Of a DNA stretch of 64,000 nucleotides, positions 46,902 through 59,571 are shown in pieces; position 1 is the first letter of the stretch, and the number at the start of each line of letters is the position of its first letter. The translations under genes and the position numbers were made by a program. The notes below the pieces were generated by a model. That model ran no database searches. It was not told the origin of the DNA and worked only from the letters and a program-made list of their open reading frames with translations. The stretch comes from Carettochelys insculpta (lineage: Eukaryota > Chordata > Testudines > Carettochelyidae). The stretch covers positions 33,785,501-33,849,500 of the forward strand of contig NC_134150.1 in the NCBI RefSeq assembly GCF_033958435.1, written 5' to 3'.

Positions 46902-47273
46902 CAGTGGTTCCCAGCCTGGACTCTGCACATCTCCTGGGGGCCCACGAAGGCATTGCAGGGGGTCCATGAAAAAAAAGATGTATAAAAATGATCATAGAAA
47001 GTAAGTTTTAAATAAACTGCCAAGTGACAATCAACTATTTCAAATTAAATATCTTCCAATAGTGTTGTTAATGGCAGTTTGAAAATCTATGTTGTGATTT
47101 ACTTTTTCATTTAATGACATATACACAGCCACTAGAGTTGGCTTTGATGGGGGTCCGTGAAGGGTTTGAGGCATGATTTGGGGTCCATGAATGGTTTGGG
47201 GGGATGACTGGGGGTCTGTAAAAGTTTTGGGGTGTTAGGGGGTCCACACTAGTGAAAAGTTTGGGAGCCACTG
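46902..47273. mobile_element. hAT-type non-autonomous element with 8-bp target duplication
   Basis: Starts cagtggttcccagcctgg and ends agtttgggagccactg, inverted termini. Flanks aactcgag (46894-46901) and aactaggg (47274-47281) agree at 6 of 8 positions. The right part has three or four degenerate repeats of ggggtccgtgaagggtttg type. No transposase frame. Confidence 0.85.
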
Positions 47274-47779
47274 AACTAGGGTAATAATATATTTAACAGA
47301 GCCCAAGAGTAATTATTTCAGTGATGTGAGTGTGCACAGCAGTTGATTAAATATTATTTATATGCGAATGGAACAGAGGTACAAGCCAAAAATCTGGCCT
47401 GCAGAACTTAGCAATCTTTGGAGAAATTTAGATCTGGACCTTAACCTGAGCTTTGTGGGTAGTCCCATCTTTGTGTGCACAGTTTTGCTACCCTTATCCT
47501 GAATAAGAACATATTCTACAGTCAGCTCATTGACATCAATCAGCCTACATGCATGGTAAGGTGTTACTCAAAATGAGCAAGCTGGGTAAAAAGGCCCTGT
47601 ATCCAATCAAACCTAAAACTCAAATTTGAAATATCTCCTCTCTACCACTACAAACTTTAAAGATCTGGATCTGAACTCCATTTCTTAGGCCCCTCTATAG
47701 CTGTCACCCCATGCCTCAAGTCAGATTCACAATTAAGCTTCAGAAAATGCACAGGAATTATTTTATAAGAATAACATCT

Positions 47780-47980
47780 AGCACTTACATACGTGTTTCC
47801 ATGAAAGATCTCAAAATACTTAAGAAATACTAATGCATTATACCTCACAGAGCTTGTGTGAAGGTCAGTTTTCTGATCCCAGTTTTACAGATTCTGAGAT
47901 GAAAAAAGATTAAGTGAGTTACCCAAGGTTATACAAGAAGTCTATGGCTGAGCTGTGAATAAAACCCAGGTGTCAGGTTC
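47780..47980 (-). mobile_element. MIR-like (CORE-SINE) copy
   Basis: The plus strand carries cagttttacagattctgaga, agattaagtgagttaccca, aggttatacaagaagtctat and aaacccaggtgtcagg, the reverse complement of a MIR-type SINE over nearly its full core. Confidence 0.75.
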
Positions 47981-48424
47981 CTTTCCTCACTTGTAACCAC
48001 AAGATTATCCTTCCATAATTTCACTTATTATCCTCTCTTACTTTGTGTGTATATAGACTATCGGGAAGTTTGGTAAGGAAGCATAGTTTCCAATGCCACC
48101 CAACGCCATTATCTATAACACTTGACTTAGCTAGTGCTATTGAATAATTTCCTCAGTGTTGGGGTAAGACAAAGGAATAGATGAGAGGTATCTCATTCAA
48201 AAAAATTGAAATGATGTAGGCAGGTTGGAGGAAACAAATAGAATATATGGTGAAGATTATATTTATCTTTTTAATGAAGGATGTATGATTGGCATTCATA
48301 TCATCCAGTTTTGTAATATGGGAAGGATATTTGATCCTCAACTGCTGTTAGGCCTCATACAGCAGAATAGTCAAGAAAGACTTTGTTCAAGACTGGCTCA
48401 AACTCTTACCAGTCTCTTTGATAA

Positions 48425-48628
48425 AACAAGCAGTCCTGTAGCGCCTTAAAGACTAACATTTATTTATTAGGTAATGAGCTTTTGTGGGTAAGACCAACTT
48501 CTTCAGATTCCATGGTTTTATCTACAAAAGCTCATTACCTAATAAATAAATTTGTTAATCTTCAAGCTGCCGCAGGACTGCTTGCTTTTTGTGAAGCTGT
48601 AGACTAACATGGCTCCCCTCTGAGACCA
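48425..48628. mobile_element. Fold-back repeat (tgttagtct family)
   Basis: The left half (aagcagtcctgtagcgcctt, aatgagcttttgtgggtaag) is mirrored by the right half (ctacaaaagctcattaccta, aagctgccgcaggactgctt). It ends tagactaacatggctcccct. The centre lies near 48515. Confidence 0.8.
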
Positions 48629-49639
48629 TTCTCTTAGATGAGCATCTTGCTACCCTTATTAAAAAGTAGAGTACTGCAGTATTTTCTACATGAGGCTACA
48701 CCCTTGAATCAGTCTCATGGTGCATCTCCAATTCTCCAGGATCTACACTTGGATGTTTGCTGATTTCTCAGCAGCGCTAACAGGTTTTTAACTTATAATG
48801 TTCTAATGACTTAATCTAGCACCTGCTCAATGGGAACCTTCCTATTTATTTTAATGGGGGTTGGATTAGGAGCTGCCTGTTTGAGAGACCGAACTTCATT
48901 CCATGTCCTGCTGCCATCACTGTGATCCACAGATACACTTGAGTTCCTATAACAGAGGGCATTAAGTGGGAGGTGGCTACAACTTAAAACTTACTATCCG
49001 CTTGGCCTGACACCACTTTGATGTGATGACCTTTTCAGGCATTGATTTACCCAGGATTTGGGCATTGAAGGGGCTGTTATATGGGCTGGAGTGTTGGAAT
49101 AAGAGAGCCATCGTCTTAATTTGGTCTAGTTTTGTGTTGGTTATTTCTGGCCCTAGCTAGTGGAGAAGCTGCTGGCTTTATTTGTCATGCAAATATATTA
49201 ACATTAACTCATTTTAAAGCTACTTGGAAGCCAGGAGAGTACCAAGTAACTAAATTAAAATAAACCTGAGTGGGGTGTTCTTCAAAAGGTTCTCAATGTA
49301 ATTAGTAACCAAGAGTGGTGATTAGTGTACAGAATTTGCTTGCTCACAAAAGCATTCAGCCCTCTTGCCCAGGGTTACACATCAGTCTATAGCTAATTTT
49401 ATGTGAAAAAGAATAAGAATACCAATTCACCTATTGGGTTGCGTACCCAAAGCCAGACTGAATTTTGAGACAAGGTGAGGACTTTCCTTCCTGATCTCCA
49501 TGCCACTCAGTTTACAATCTGAAACATTATTTTGCTCCTACCTTTTCCTCTGTAGGCCTAAAACCCACATGTGATTATTGGCCATTAAATAAATTAGCCC
49601 TTTCAAACTCTAACTGCAATAACCAGTTCTGTAGAAGAA
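48629..49639. other. Unannotated sequence
   Basis: No recognised repeat or exon, apart from a short ttttaatggggg hairpin-type trace near 48855. Confidence 0.35.
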
Positions 49640-49960
49640 GTAGCAGCTGGACCTTTCTTAGCAGCTGAGCTGAAGTGGGAAGAGTGCCCAGGTCTGCACC
49701 TGGAAGAGGGCACAAGAGGTAGGGCCCATGGCATTCGTCCCTCAGTGCTGTCTGGACCATGGCACTGGTCCTCCCACCTCTCTACAACATGCACCAGTAA
49801 TGCTGAGGCAATTCAAAGAGGTGCTGAGTGCTGTCCGCTGCTGACACCAAAGTAGCAGCAATGGCAATTGGAGCTCTAGGCCCCTTTGAAACACTGGGTC
49901 TGGGGGCAACTGCCCTCTTTGCCCTCTCCACCCTACCCCTATTGGAGGGCCTATTTCCTA
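49640..49960. repeat. GC-richer dispersed unit related to 1125-1425
   Basis: Shares the sequence order agcagca, gctctaggcccctttgaaac, ctgg and caactgccctctttgccc with 1245-1360. It could be a hAT interior. Overlapping frames on both strands have no domain. Confidence 0.35.
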
Positions 49961-52164
49961 GTTGTAGACAAGGGTCTTTTACAGATACTTCCAAATTCAT
50001 AGTGGAAGAGACTTTTCCCCTCTTCAACAAGACTATTAGGCATTTTACAAGAACATAAAATCTTTTTGCCGTTGATTTTTAGTTTAACATCAGTTAATTT
50101 CTATTTGCTCTCCCTCCTCAATTTCACTAATCCCTTCTTTGTTTGTGTATATTTGTCCAATCCAATCTAAGAAACAATCTCCTTAATTGATCTAGTGTTA
50201 ACCTCTAACAGTTTAAGATCCAAGCTGTTTTTATCTATTGCTCAATCCCACTTGCAGTGTTAATTCCCTGAAGTGCTTACATCTATGTCACTATCACCAC
50301 TCAGGAAAAGCCTCTGTAAATAAATGCCATTTTAAACAAAACAGAATCTTTACAAGAAGCGCCTACATTGTTGAAATGCCCCAGTTGCATCCGTTTGTTT
50401 TGTCTTGTGTTGTGTATAATGATAAATTTCATACAGGTGTCACATTTTTTAGACCTAGGTGAGGATTGATGGGGGTAGAATAGGACAATCCATCATCAGA
50501 GGCAGATGGCATAGTATTGGAATTTCAGAAATCTGTTCCCAATCACATCCACTGCTGGATGACTCAGTAACGACCCTATTTGTGATGCGTTACTGAAAAT
50601 CGATGTGCCGCATTCAAGGTCAATGTACTGTTAGAAAACTCTTTAAGCACTGATGGATGGATTGTGTTCATTCAGAATAAATGTGAGAAGAAACTGACAG
50701 CTGAGCGTCCCAATATTTGTGCCAAATTTAAGAAACAGGTTTCCTTCTTGATACGGAAATACATTTCCCTCAGGGATTGCATCGCTCTTTATTTCCTTTG
50801 CTCTTTTTTTTTTTTTGAGAATTTAGGTAATTGTTTAATGTATCTGTCTTCAGGCAATTAAGAGACTTCAGAGGCTCTAGTTATATACTGATGATCAACA
50901 ATCTTTATGGACTTGCAAGTTGAATAATATTAATCATTGCCAAATAATTCTGAAAGACTCTGAAAGTTTAACAGAAGAAGAAGAAGGGAAAACCTGAGAT
51001 GAGCAAATATAATGTCCCCTGCCCCACATACACATAAATATTCCTATTCAGAAACAGCCAAACACCTTTCCAGTAAAAGCCATCTTGAACAGGCTAAAGA
51101 TATATTCCCAAGTCATAGCATTGTTTTGATTTTTTTTCCTATTATGGCCAATATATTTAGTATCACTCAAAGAACTTTACACATCTTCAGCACTCTAAAT
51201 AGTTTTGCTTATGTTTCAATATTTTAAATTACCTAAGAGCATGTTTTTCATAGCAAGATAAGATTTTAGATGATCAGAGTTCTAATTTTCAGAATTTTTT
51301 TACCCATTTTACTAGTGGAATGTGATCTCATATTTAATTAGGCTGCTAATTATGACACCTTAGAAACCATTTCAAAGGGAAATTGGAGCACACTTTTACT
51401 TTGTCTCCTAGATAGGGATGGAACTGTGTTCTGGTTGAAAGAAAATTACTAATCAGCTTCCAAATGGAAAATACATTTTATAGCTCAACCAAACAGGAAA
51501 GGAGAAACAGTGCAATTTACCATGTGGTTCACCAGCAGCTAAATTTGTTCAGCTGATACAATAAAAGATGTCAAGATTCTTCAACCACTGTGTCAACAAA
51601 ATGGGTGTTGTCAAAAACATTAAGACATCTTACTGACAAACTCTCAAGTCTTTATACTCTCTGAAGTGACTTTGTCTTTTACCTAAAATTATTGCACAGA
51701 CAGCATTGATTCATCTGAAACATTGATACAGCAGGAAAGGGCTTATGGGGGAATTCGGAAAATGATTCAAACCGTGATCTACACAACGGTATTTTTAAAT
51801 GTTAGGGACTCTGGCATTTTGAGAGGTCATGGGTTTTTTAGTAAGAAGCAGCTCATTTACAATTGTGTTGCTTTAACAATCAGCCCTTTACCGGACTACT
51901 CCCATAAAAAAGAAATACATAGCAGAGTTAAAAGCAGGTACTGTTACAGCAGAAAATATGCATCATAGTTTCATCACAAAACAAAATCTAAGTATATTTT
52001 GTTACCATCCAGTCAAAGTCTTTTGCATATAATGTGAGCTGAAAACATATCTTAGGTCAATTTACTACACCTTGTGTTAAAACCTGCTCACCTTGCTCAT
52101 GCAAGTAGTCCCAATTGTAAGGGGACTGTAGGCCCTTTACTAAAACTCAGTGAGAGTTTTTTGG
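49961..52164. other. Unannotated AT-rich sequence
   Basis: About 2.2 kb without a recognised repeat. A T run occurs at 50805-50817. Small frames only. Confidence 0.4.
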
Positions 52165-53195
52165 TTGACTAGTTCCCGGTATCAAAAAGAAAGGGAAGGG
52201 TCTTCGAGGAATCAGGATCCTGAGACTGACAGCCACCAGGAACAATGGGAAGAGGCTGGCCTGCCAGGTGAGCCTGACTGCTAGACCAGACTGATGAGTG
52301 AGGGAGTCGGGGGGAGTTCTTTCAGCTAAATTTCCTGGGTCAGAGTGAGTGGGGCTGAGCTAAGGAGATAACACATGCCTGAGCTGACCTGAGAGGACAG
52401 CTGTGCCAACCAGTAAGAGCCAGAGGCACAGCCCAGAAGCAGAGGCATGCTGCAGGGAGAGATGCAGCCAGAGATCTTCAGACACAGTAGAGGGACTAGA
52501 TCACACTGGTAACAGGGCTGCATCCACAGAGCCAGAGGGGACAGAGAAGCAGCCCAGGAGCTGAAGGCAGTGCAGCTGAGAGTAGAACTGGGACTGGAGC
52601 TGGGTGCAGTGAGTTGCAGGGGAAACTCTAGATAGAGGCCCAGTGCAGGGACCTCTACCAGCCAAGAGGCCTTTCAAGCCAGACTGGGAAGGGGCTGATG
52701 CTGGGGAGAAGGGTCCTGCCACCCAGAGCAAGTGTCTGACCTGCAACATCCTTGCAGCACAGTCAGGCCCTGGGAAGGAGGCCTGGGACCTACAAGGAAC
52801 AGACTGTGACCTGCCCTGATTTCCCAGAGACACCATTTGTGTGTTCTCCAGGCCATAAAGCAGAGTTCTATGTTTGCCATAATTTTTCCATTTTTCTTTA
52901 TTCTCTTTTTTAAAAAAACTGATTATTGTTTAATAAATTGTATTTGCTTTGAACTCTATGTAATGATCGGAGATTCAGGAAAGCGTTCAATGTGAGGAGA
53001 GGACCCTGGAGTGGGGACATCCTACTCCCTGCCCTTCGTGATCACAGGGTTGGGGTTGAGCCCCAAGAAATGGCGGACCCAGCCTTTTTGGGGTTACACT
53101 GACTCTGCCACGTGGAAGGGAGAACCCTGAAGGCCAGGGAGGCCACTGGGTAAAGGAGGTGGGAGTAGGGACTCAGCTCCTTTCACTGGCCCATT
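52165..53195. mobile_element. Unclassified LTR-like or long dispersed element
   Basis: A purine-rich, GC-richer block (52200-52860) is followed by an AT-rich zone with an aataaa signal at 52932-52937, then a second G-rich block (gaggaccctggagtgggg; ggttggggttgagccccaag). I have the impression of a common turtle LTR-type sequence ending in this polyadenylation region. No protease, reverse-transcriptase or envelope frame is present. The 111-codon minus frame is composition-driven. Confidence 0.35.
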
Positions 53196-53324
53196 TCATT
53201 GATGTAATGTAGAAGCCAGGAAAATTTCCCACAATAGCAGGACTATTCCCTGGCTTACAGAAGGAAATCAATAGGACTACTTATATGAATAAGACATGCA
53301 TGTTTTGGCCTTGAACATGTAGCT

Positions 53325-53865
53325 CAGAGGTGAGCAAACTTTTTATGTCAGGTTCCACTTTTCATCCCTGCAATTAGCAGGCCCCCACAGCCTATCAATG
53401 CAATCTAAATCAACAGACATTTTGGTTACATTCATATTAAAAAAAACCCCTTTCGGCAGGTGTAAGAAAATAAGTGTGTAGAATTGTCGTCATATCACCT
53501 AGAACTGGATGGGACCTTGGGAGGTCATTGAGTCCACTCCCCTGCCCTCACAGCAGGACCTATCACCATCCCTGACAGATTTTTTTTTAAATCTAACCTC
53601 CCTCAGAACATTGAAAGGCCCTCTCAAAGACTGAGCTCACAACCACTGCTCTACCACGGAGCTAGCCCTTTCCCTCCTTAATAAGAAAGTTAATAAAAAC
53701 TTTATTAATCAGTATGGAAATGTGAATATACATAAGAAATAGTAACACATTTCAACATTGTAATGAGATGGATAAGCCTGAGACCCAGCAGCCGATGGTG
53801 CTGCACCCCCTTGCGAAATTTCATGCCCCCACGAAGGGTCCTGCCCCCCACTTTGCACACCCCTG
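53325..53865. mobile_element. hAT-type element with 8-bp target duplication, interrupted by a SINE
   Basis: Starts cagaggtgagcaaacttttt and ends cactttgcacacccctg. It is flanked by atgtagct (53317-53324) and atgtagat (53866-53873), 7 of 8 identical. A minus-strand Cry-type SINE at 53488-53680 splits the body. The body matches 46045-46233. Confidence 0.9.
53488..53680 (-). mobile_element. Cry-type tRNA-derived SINE inside a hAT element
   Basis: On the minus strand the head reads gctagctccgtggtagagc (A box) then ggttgtgagctc (B box). It is followed by a tail whose plus-strand form is ggatgggaccttgggaggtc, tgccctcacagcaggaccta and catccctgacagattttt. It is younger than the hAT that hosts it. 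Confidence 0.85.
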
Positions 53866-54291
53866 ATGTAGATAACCCAACAAAAGGGATTTAATCCAAA
53901 TTGTGTGGAATCTGTTCAATGTTAAGAACTAGTAAGGAACTGGCACTAGTAGAGCATCAGCAGAGAGATCCAGGATTAAGTCAACAGGAAATGAACATAC
54001 AAGGTAAAATTTAAGGTATAATGGCTTGGAGTGAAGAAGTTTCCACTGCTAATTCCTATTCAGTGTCAGGTCTGTGGACAAACAGGAAACATCAGCCCTC
54101 GAGACTATCAAGCCTACACTTTTTATAAAAGCTAAGTTTAATATTGTATCATCTCAAACTTTATGACTAATCCTCTTCTTATAGCATGTTTATAGGCAGC
54201 GAGGAGACTTCTATGCCATCCTTCTGCTTATATCATATGGGAGTTTTGTTAGGAGTGTGAGAGGATGTGTGGGGCCATGGGTAGAACATGC

Positions 54292-54728
54292 TGGCTTTTG
54301 CCATGCTAGCCCCCTCCTTTTGAAAGGGGCGTGGTAATGAGGCATTTCAGCAGATGCTAATGAGATGCTGCCATGAATATGTGGCACCTCATTAGCATAA
54401 TGGTGGCCACAACCACTTCAAAAGTGCTGCTTTTGAAACACACGCCACCCATGTAGACGGGGCCCTTTCAAAAGGAACTCCTGATTTCGAAAGCCCCTTC
54501 TGCTCAAAACCAAATAGGGAGAAGGGGCTTTCGAAATCAGGGGGTCATTTTGAAATGTTGCCGGCTACATGGATGGCATGTGTTTTGAAAGAGGCACTTT
54601 TGAAGCACATGTGGCTGCCATTATGCGAATGAGGTGCTGCATATTCATGGAAGCGCCTCATTAACATCTGCCAAAGTGCCTCATTACCATGCCCACTCCA
54701 AAAGAAGGGGTAGTGTGTCCACAGCTGC
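54292..54728. mobile_element. Fold-back MITE-like element
   Basis: The arms ctccttttgaaaggggcgtg and tgcccactccaaaagaaggg face each other. The inner pairs gctaatgagatgctg / gcgaatgaggtgctg and tttcgaaagccccttct / agaaggggctttcgaaa close on a centre near 54512. Same subfamily as 34934-35375. The exact termini are degraded. Confidence 0.8.
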
Positions 54729-55804
54729 TGTATTTTAGCTGTCTGTGGGCATAATTTAGCGCAACCCTGAGGCAGTTCTAATGTTTACTGGCAATGGGGG
54801 GTACCTGGAACAAGCCACAGAATGGAATCAGAACCAGCTCCTCTTTATCTTCCTTCACAACTGCACCCAACAGACACTTGTGCCAAGGAGATTCTAGTTT
54901 GTTGATCCTAATGTAAGTTACAGCACTGAAGATAGAAGCAGAGTCACTGTGCCAATTACATCCCCCAGAAAGCTGTAAATGAGTACAATATATAAACCAA
55001 ATCAAACCAAATTAGATTTGGTTACAGTATTTTCAAACCAAATGTATAGACCTCTGTAATACACAAGGCTAAAGAATCTGATGTCAAAAATATGGACAGC
55101 ACAAATGTATTGCATAAACCCAACTAATAAAGGCTTAAAATGTAAATCCCTGCTGTACAGTAGCCGATCTTCAGACTTTTCAGAATCCAAAGCCTCATAC
55201 AATGTCAATTGTGTGAGAATAATTTTTTTAAAAATATTTCTTAGTTAATTTACATTATTTCATTTTGCAAAAAAAAGTCTCTATTACAATTCTCTTAATA
55301 AGACCATAGCACCAAAACTTGCCAGTACCAACATTGTTGTGTTAGGATGGGAAAGGAGGTCTGTTAAAAACCACCTTGGAGAAGGAGAAATGCACTCCTT
55401 CAAACCCACATCTACAGCTGGTATTTTATGCTGCCCCAACACAGTAAGGAATAGCTAATGTTTTGCTGTGCAGTAGATTACAGACCATGGCTCATGGAAG
55501 AGAGGTCCAGTAATTTTCACATAATCCATCTGAACTGTGCACTCAAAACTCCTCTTCTATCTATCTTTCGTTGTAAAAAAAACCCCTTCAGCTTGGTTTT
55601 TCCTGGTTATATTGCAGTCAGCTTTCCTGCTAAGGAAATACAAACAGAAATAATTCTCCCATAGGATCTATGCATCTTACTTTTAATAAAAAATTCTTAT
55701 ATTAGGGAGCGAACCCTAAAATGATGCCTTGCTTCATTATATCCTTCTCAACTCTTGAATTAGAAAACTGTGAAAAACCATACTTCAAAACAATGATACT
55801 GGAA
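54729..55804. other. Unannotated sequence
   Basis: No recognised feature. Confidence 0.4.
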
Positions 55805-55995
55805 GGCAGTGTTGTCTAAGATCTCAAAGCACTTTGCCCATGAGTGCATGAAGCCCGAGCACATCTGTACAGTAGATAAAATACTATTATTACCTTTTGC
55901 TAGGTGGGAAAACTAAAGTATAAGTAACTTGTGCAAGATCATAAACAAAATCTAGGATTAGAATGCAGATTTTCTGCCTCCGAGTCTTGTATTGG
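55805..55995 (-). mobile_element. MIR-like SINE copy
   Basis: Plus-strand aagatctcaaagcactttgc, attattaccttttgctaggt, gtaacttgtgcaagatcat and aatgcagattttctgcctcc follow the reverse-complemented MIR order. Confidence 0.6.
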
Positions 55996-57179
55996 TGGCA
56001 TAATCTCAGTTTATTGTTCATATCAAAGTGCTATGAGCCTTTTTGACCATGCATGAGTAGACTGCTTGCCAGGGTGGGAAATGGGGTTCCCAATCTGCTC
56101 TCCAGTTTATAAAATATTCCATGATGTAGGCATAAAAATTCCCAGGCTCCAGATCTCTCTCCTCACTCATGTTGAGTAGAAATTTACTCCATGAAAAAAT
56201 ACGTGAGAATGAATATGAGTAAGGCAACTTTTCAGCTGATTGCAACCTTCAAAGTTCCATGAAAATACAATTCACTGATATTTCACTTTGAATCACAGCA
56301 TGAATTGTTTGTAAATTCTCCTCAGGAATATCTATCCAATAGCTTAAGAAACTGTCAAACGAACGGGTTCATTTATCCATTAGAACACTTTTAAATAAGC
56401 ATGCAAGGGAGACCAAAACATTCTTTGTAATTTTCTTAATAAACAAAGCCATTGTGAGCCACTGCTGAATAATCACCCAAGTAATTTCATCTCTTTTATC
56501 CTTCTGAACAAACCAATGTTATTTTATACAAATTAAAGACCATTTCTAAAAGGAAGTGAAAAATGATGCTGCTGTCTAGTGCAACGTATTAATCATTATG
56601 CTGGGAAGGAATGTCACACCACCACCCTCCTGGAAATATACACATGCCTTTTAGTTATGATTGATTCTTAGTTGAAATCTGGAAGCTTTACAGGTACATT
56701 TGTAATGTTGTTTAGCTTTAAATGGCATTTCAACTTTAATATCGCTGTACTTTTAGTACCCCATTGGCTATTTAGTGGCATAAATTGCTATTTCTGGTTT
56801 TCCATTGTGGCTTTGCCACAAACCCTGAGCTAGAGGCAACACCACATAGTTGCACCAACCCAAGGGCAGACTAAGGAGTCTAAATCTGTTCTCTGGCTTC
56901 CCCATATCCTAGGAGGGAAATTTCTTTGTCTCACCCCTACCTGCATTGCACAGATTACTTGTGTTTTCACATTGGCTCGGCTGTCCTGGCTGGAGCACCA
57001 GAAAGGTAGAGCTCCATTCACTCTTCACCCCTTTTAACTCACTCCCCTGCCACACCTGCATGAAAGGAGAAGCAGAGGCCCTTACATCAGTGGGAGCTGA
57101 AGGAATTCAGGTCCTTGAAGGGTAAGGCCCACAGCACTGTCATCCCAAAACAGCACAAGATGGCTTGAACATAACCAAG
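55996..57179. other. Unannotated sequence
   Basis: No repeat or exon recognised. Confidence 0.4.
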
Positions 57180-57505
57180 GTCAAGTTTCCACCAACTTCC
57201 TAAGGCAACCCATTCCAATGTTTCTCCACCCGCCCAGTGAAATAGTTTATATCATACCCAAACTAGACCTCCCCCACTGCAATTTGAGACCATTGTTCCT
57301 TGTTCTGTCATCTCCCACCACTGAGGATAGCCTGCCTCCATCCTCTTTGGAATCCCCCTTCAAATCCCTCTCCATTTTTTCCTTCTGCAGATTTAACAAG
57401 AACAGTTCCCTCAGCCTCTTCTCATTCACAATATGCTCCAGTCCCCTAATCATTTTCATTGCCCTCTGCTGGACTCTCTCCAATTTATCCACAGGAAGTT
57501 GCCTC
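57180..57505 (-). pseudogene. CR1 LINE fragment: ORF2 C-terminus and 3' UTR
   Basis: A minus-strand frame (57247-57507, 86 codons) contains KLERVQQRAMKMIRGLEH, then RLRELFLLNLQKEKMERDL and a GDDRTRNNGLKLQ segment. This is the conserved C-terminal end of CR1 ORF2 after the reverse-transcriptase core. The plus-strand text cttcctaaggcaacccattc just downstream is the matching 3' untranslated part. The element is truncated on its 5' side right before the KLERV motif, so it never encoded a full enzyme here. Codons are fairly well kept, so it may be one of the younger CR1 pieces in the window. Confidence 0.88.
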
Positions 57506-58291
57506 AAAATAATTAACAGAGGCTACTTGAGAATATTGTGGGTTATGGTCTAGCTGGTAGCCTCTAAGGCAGACATTCAATGGGAGTTAATAAAAGACAC
57601 ACATTTTAATAATCTGAAGCCAGGCCCTATTATCCAGAGGCCACTTTTTCCCACAAAATCTGAAACATCTGTCTTAAATTATCTGCTAAAAATAATATGG
57701 TGAAAAGCTATCCACTTGGAAAGAGAAGTCTTAATGTTGTTCTCTGATTTAGAAGCGTTCATGGGATAAACCTAATTACCTACATGCTCTGATCACTTTT
57801 CATCTTTGTGTGCTCACAAATGGGACACTCAGCAAAGTAAGGGCTCCATTCGGCTTTAGGTTACAGTCAATGGCAAAAAATCTTTTCCCTTACCCCAGCC
57901 AACTGACTTCCTCAGAGCATAGCCATGGACAAGCCAGGCTGAAGAGGGTTACCAATATGGATTACCCTGCTTTCTGGAATCCTTCAGAATCCATGTAGAC
58001 AGATGGTTCTATTGGCAGTGGGTGAACCTAAGCCTGGGGGAGGCAAGCCCCCAGCCCATTCCCATCCCTTCTGTCAAGAATCTTCCCATGGTCCCTGTGG
58101 GAGCCAAGCCCCCCCACACCACTTTAGGGGCAAGAATCTTCCCTTGAGCATGGATGGCCCACTGCCTGCAATCTTTCTGACAAGCTGCTCTTCTCTGTTA
58201 CTTGAGTGCCACCCCTCATTCCTTTGCAACTAGTGAGGAACTAATCTTCTAAAAGCCATGACAACTATATTTGAAACATGGTGATATATTC
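57506..58291. other. Unannotated sequence
   Basis: No recognised feature. A C-rich patch near 58030-58130 gives a short proline-rich frame. Confidence 0.35.
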
Positions 58292-58466
58292 ATGTCATAG
58301 CTCACAGAACTGGAAGGGACCTCAAGAGGTCATCAAGTCCCATACCCTGCCCTCACAGCGAGACTTACCACCATCCCTGACTGATTTTTTTTAATCTGAC
58401 CTGCCCGAGACCCTTGAAAGGCCACCTCAAGGACGGAACTCACAACCCTGGGTTTACAGGGCCAGG
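58292..58466 (-). mobile_element. Cry-type tRNA-derived SINE
   Basis: Plus-strand text cacagaactggaagggacct, caagaggtcatcaagtccca, ctgccctcacagcgagactt and ggaactcacaaccctgggtt is the reverse complement of the SINE tail followed by the B box. The A box end is lost near 58466. Confidence 0.85.
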
Positions 58467-59082
58467 TACAGTAGGTACTCCCCTATTTGGAGATACCCAG
58501 TCTTTCACTGGTACAGTAGTCTGGTATTTCTTACAGGATCTGTCACTGAGAAACCACATGATAGCACTTTAGAACATTTGGCCCCTATGAAAAACCTTTT
58601 ATGTGTGAGCTATAAAGCTCAAAACTCTAATGTGGGACTCGGTATATTTATCTGACTCTTTAATTATTAATGTTATTGGATTGTTTTGATACCTAAAACT
58701 CTTAACAGCAAAGCTTGCACAAACGAATTATGGCTTGCTTCTGACTTTACAGGGTTTCTCTGCTCATCATCTAAGTATTCCTTCTATCAGTCAATAGGAC
58801 CATATTCACAAAAACATCTGCAGTGATGCCAGATGCTAACAAAATACAAGATTTCTTAGTTATCAGTGAGAGCATGTAAAGTTATGCATGTGCCGGTGAA
58901 GAATTTACTTACATGTTCTTGTTGAAGTCAAGTAAGTAAGTACTCAACAGTGTGAGCAAAGTTTGCACAATGCAGCCTTACATTATTATTATTTATAAAA
59001 TAGAACTTTTTGTGATACACACACACATACACTAACAACATTTTCCCAACTTCATTGTCCTTACTCCCTGCCCAGGAATGGA

Positions 59083-59213
59083 GTAGTGCCCTACTTCAAA
59101 GTTTAACTTCGAAGTGTAGGATGCGTGTAGACACTCAACTTCCAAGTTGCTTACTTCGAAGTTGTACTTCGAAGTACGCCACTTCAAAGTTATTTCTGTA
59201 GTGTAGACACAGG
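59083..59213. mobile_element. Fold-back MITE-like fragment, cttcgaagt type
   Basis: Repeated acttcgaagt motifs, a gcgtgtagacactcaac segment and the end tagtgtagacacagg mark this as an internal and right-end fragment, perhaps of the 35546-36238 subfamily. Confidence 0.6.
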
Positions 59214-59571
59214 TCCCAGAAACCTAAATGTTTAGTTTCAGGTTAAAAAAAAATACTTTTTATTCAATGACATTTTTAAAAACGTCTTCAGTTTCCTGAA
59301 GTGTTTTTAATGTTTTCTTTCACATCAATTTGTAACATTAAAAATAATCATTTTGGACACCAAACCAGAAAATTCATTATCCAGATAGTTCTAATTACAA
59401 GGCTTATTTGTGTGAAATAGCTATTTCCCTTCCTAGGTGACTGCTAATGTTGCAATATATATTAAAAAACAACTATCACTATATTTACTGACACCCATGT
59501 CACCAACACAAGAAGCCACTACTGATGAGAGAGTAGACCCCATTGACCTTATTGTGCACAAGACACTATGG

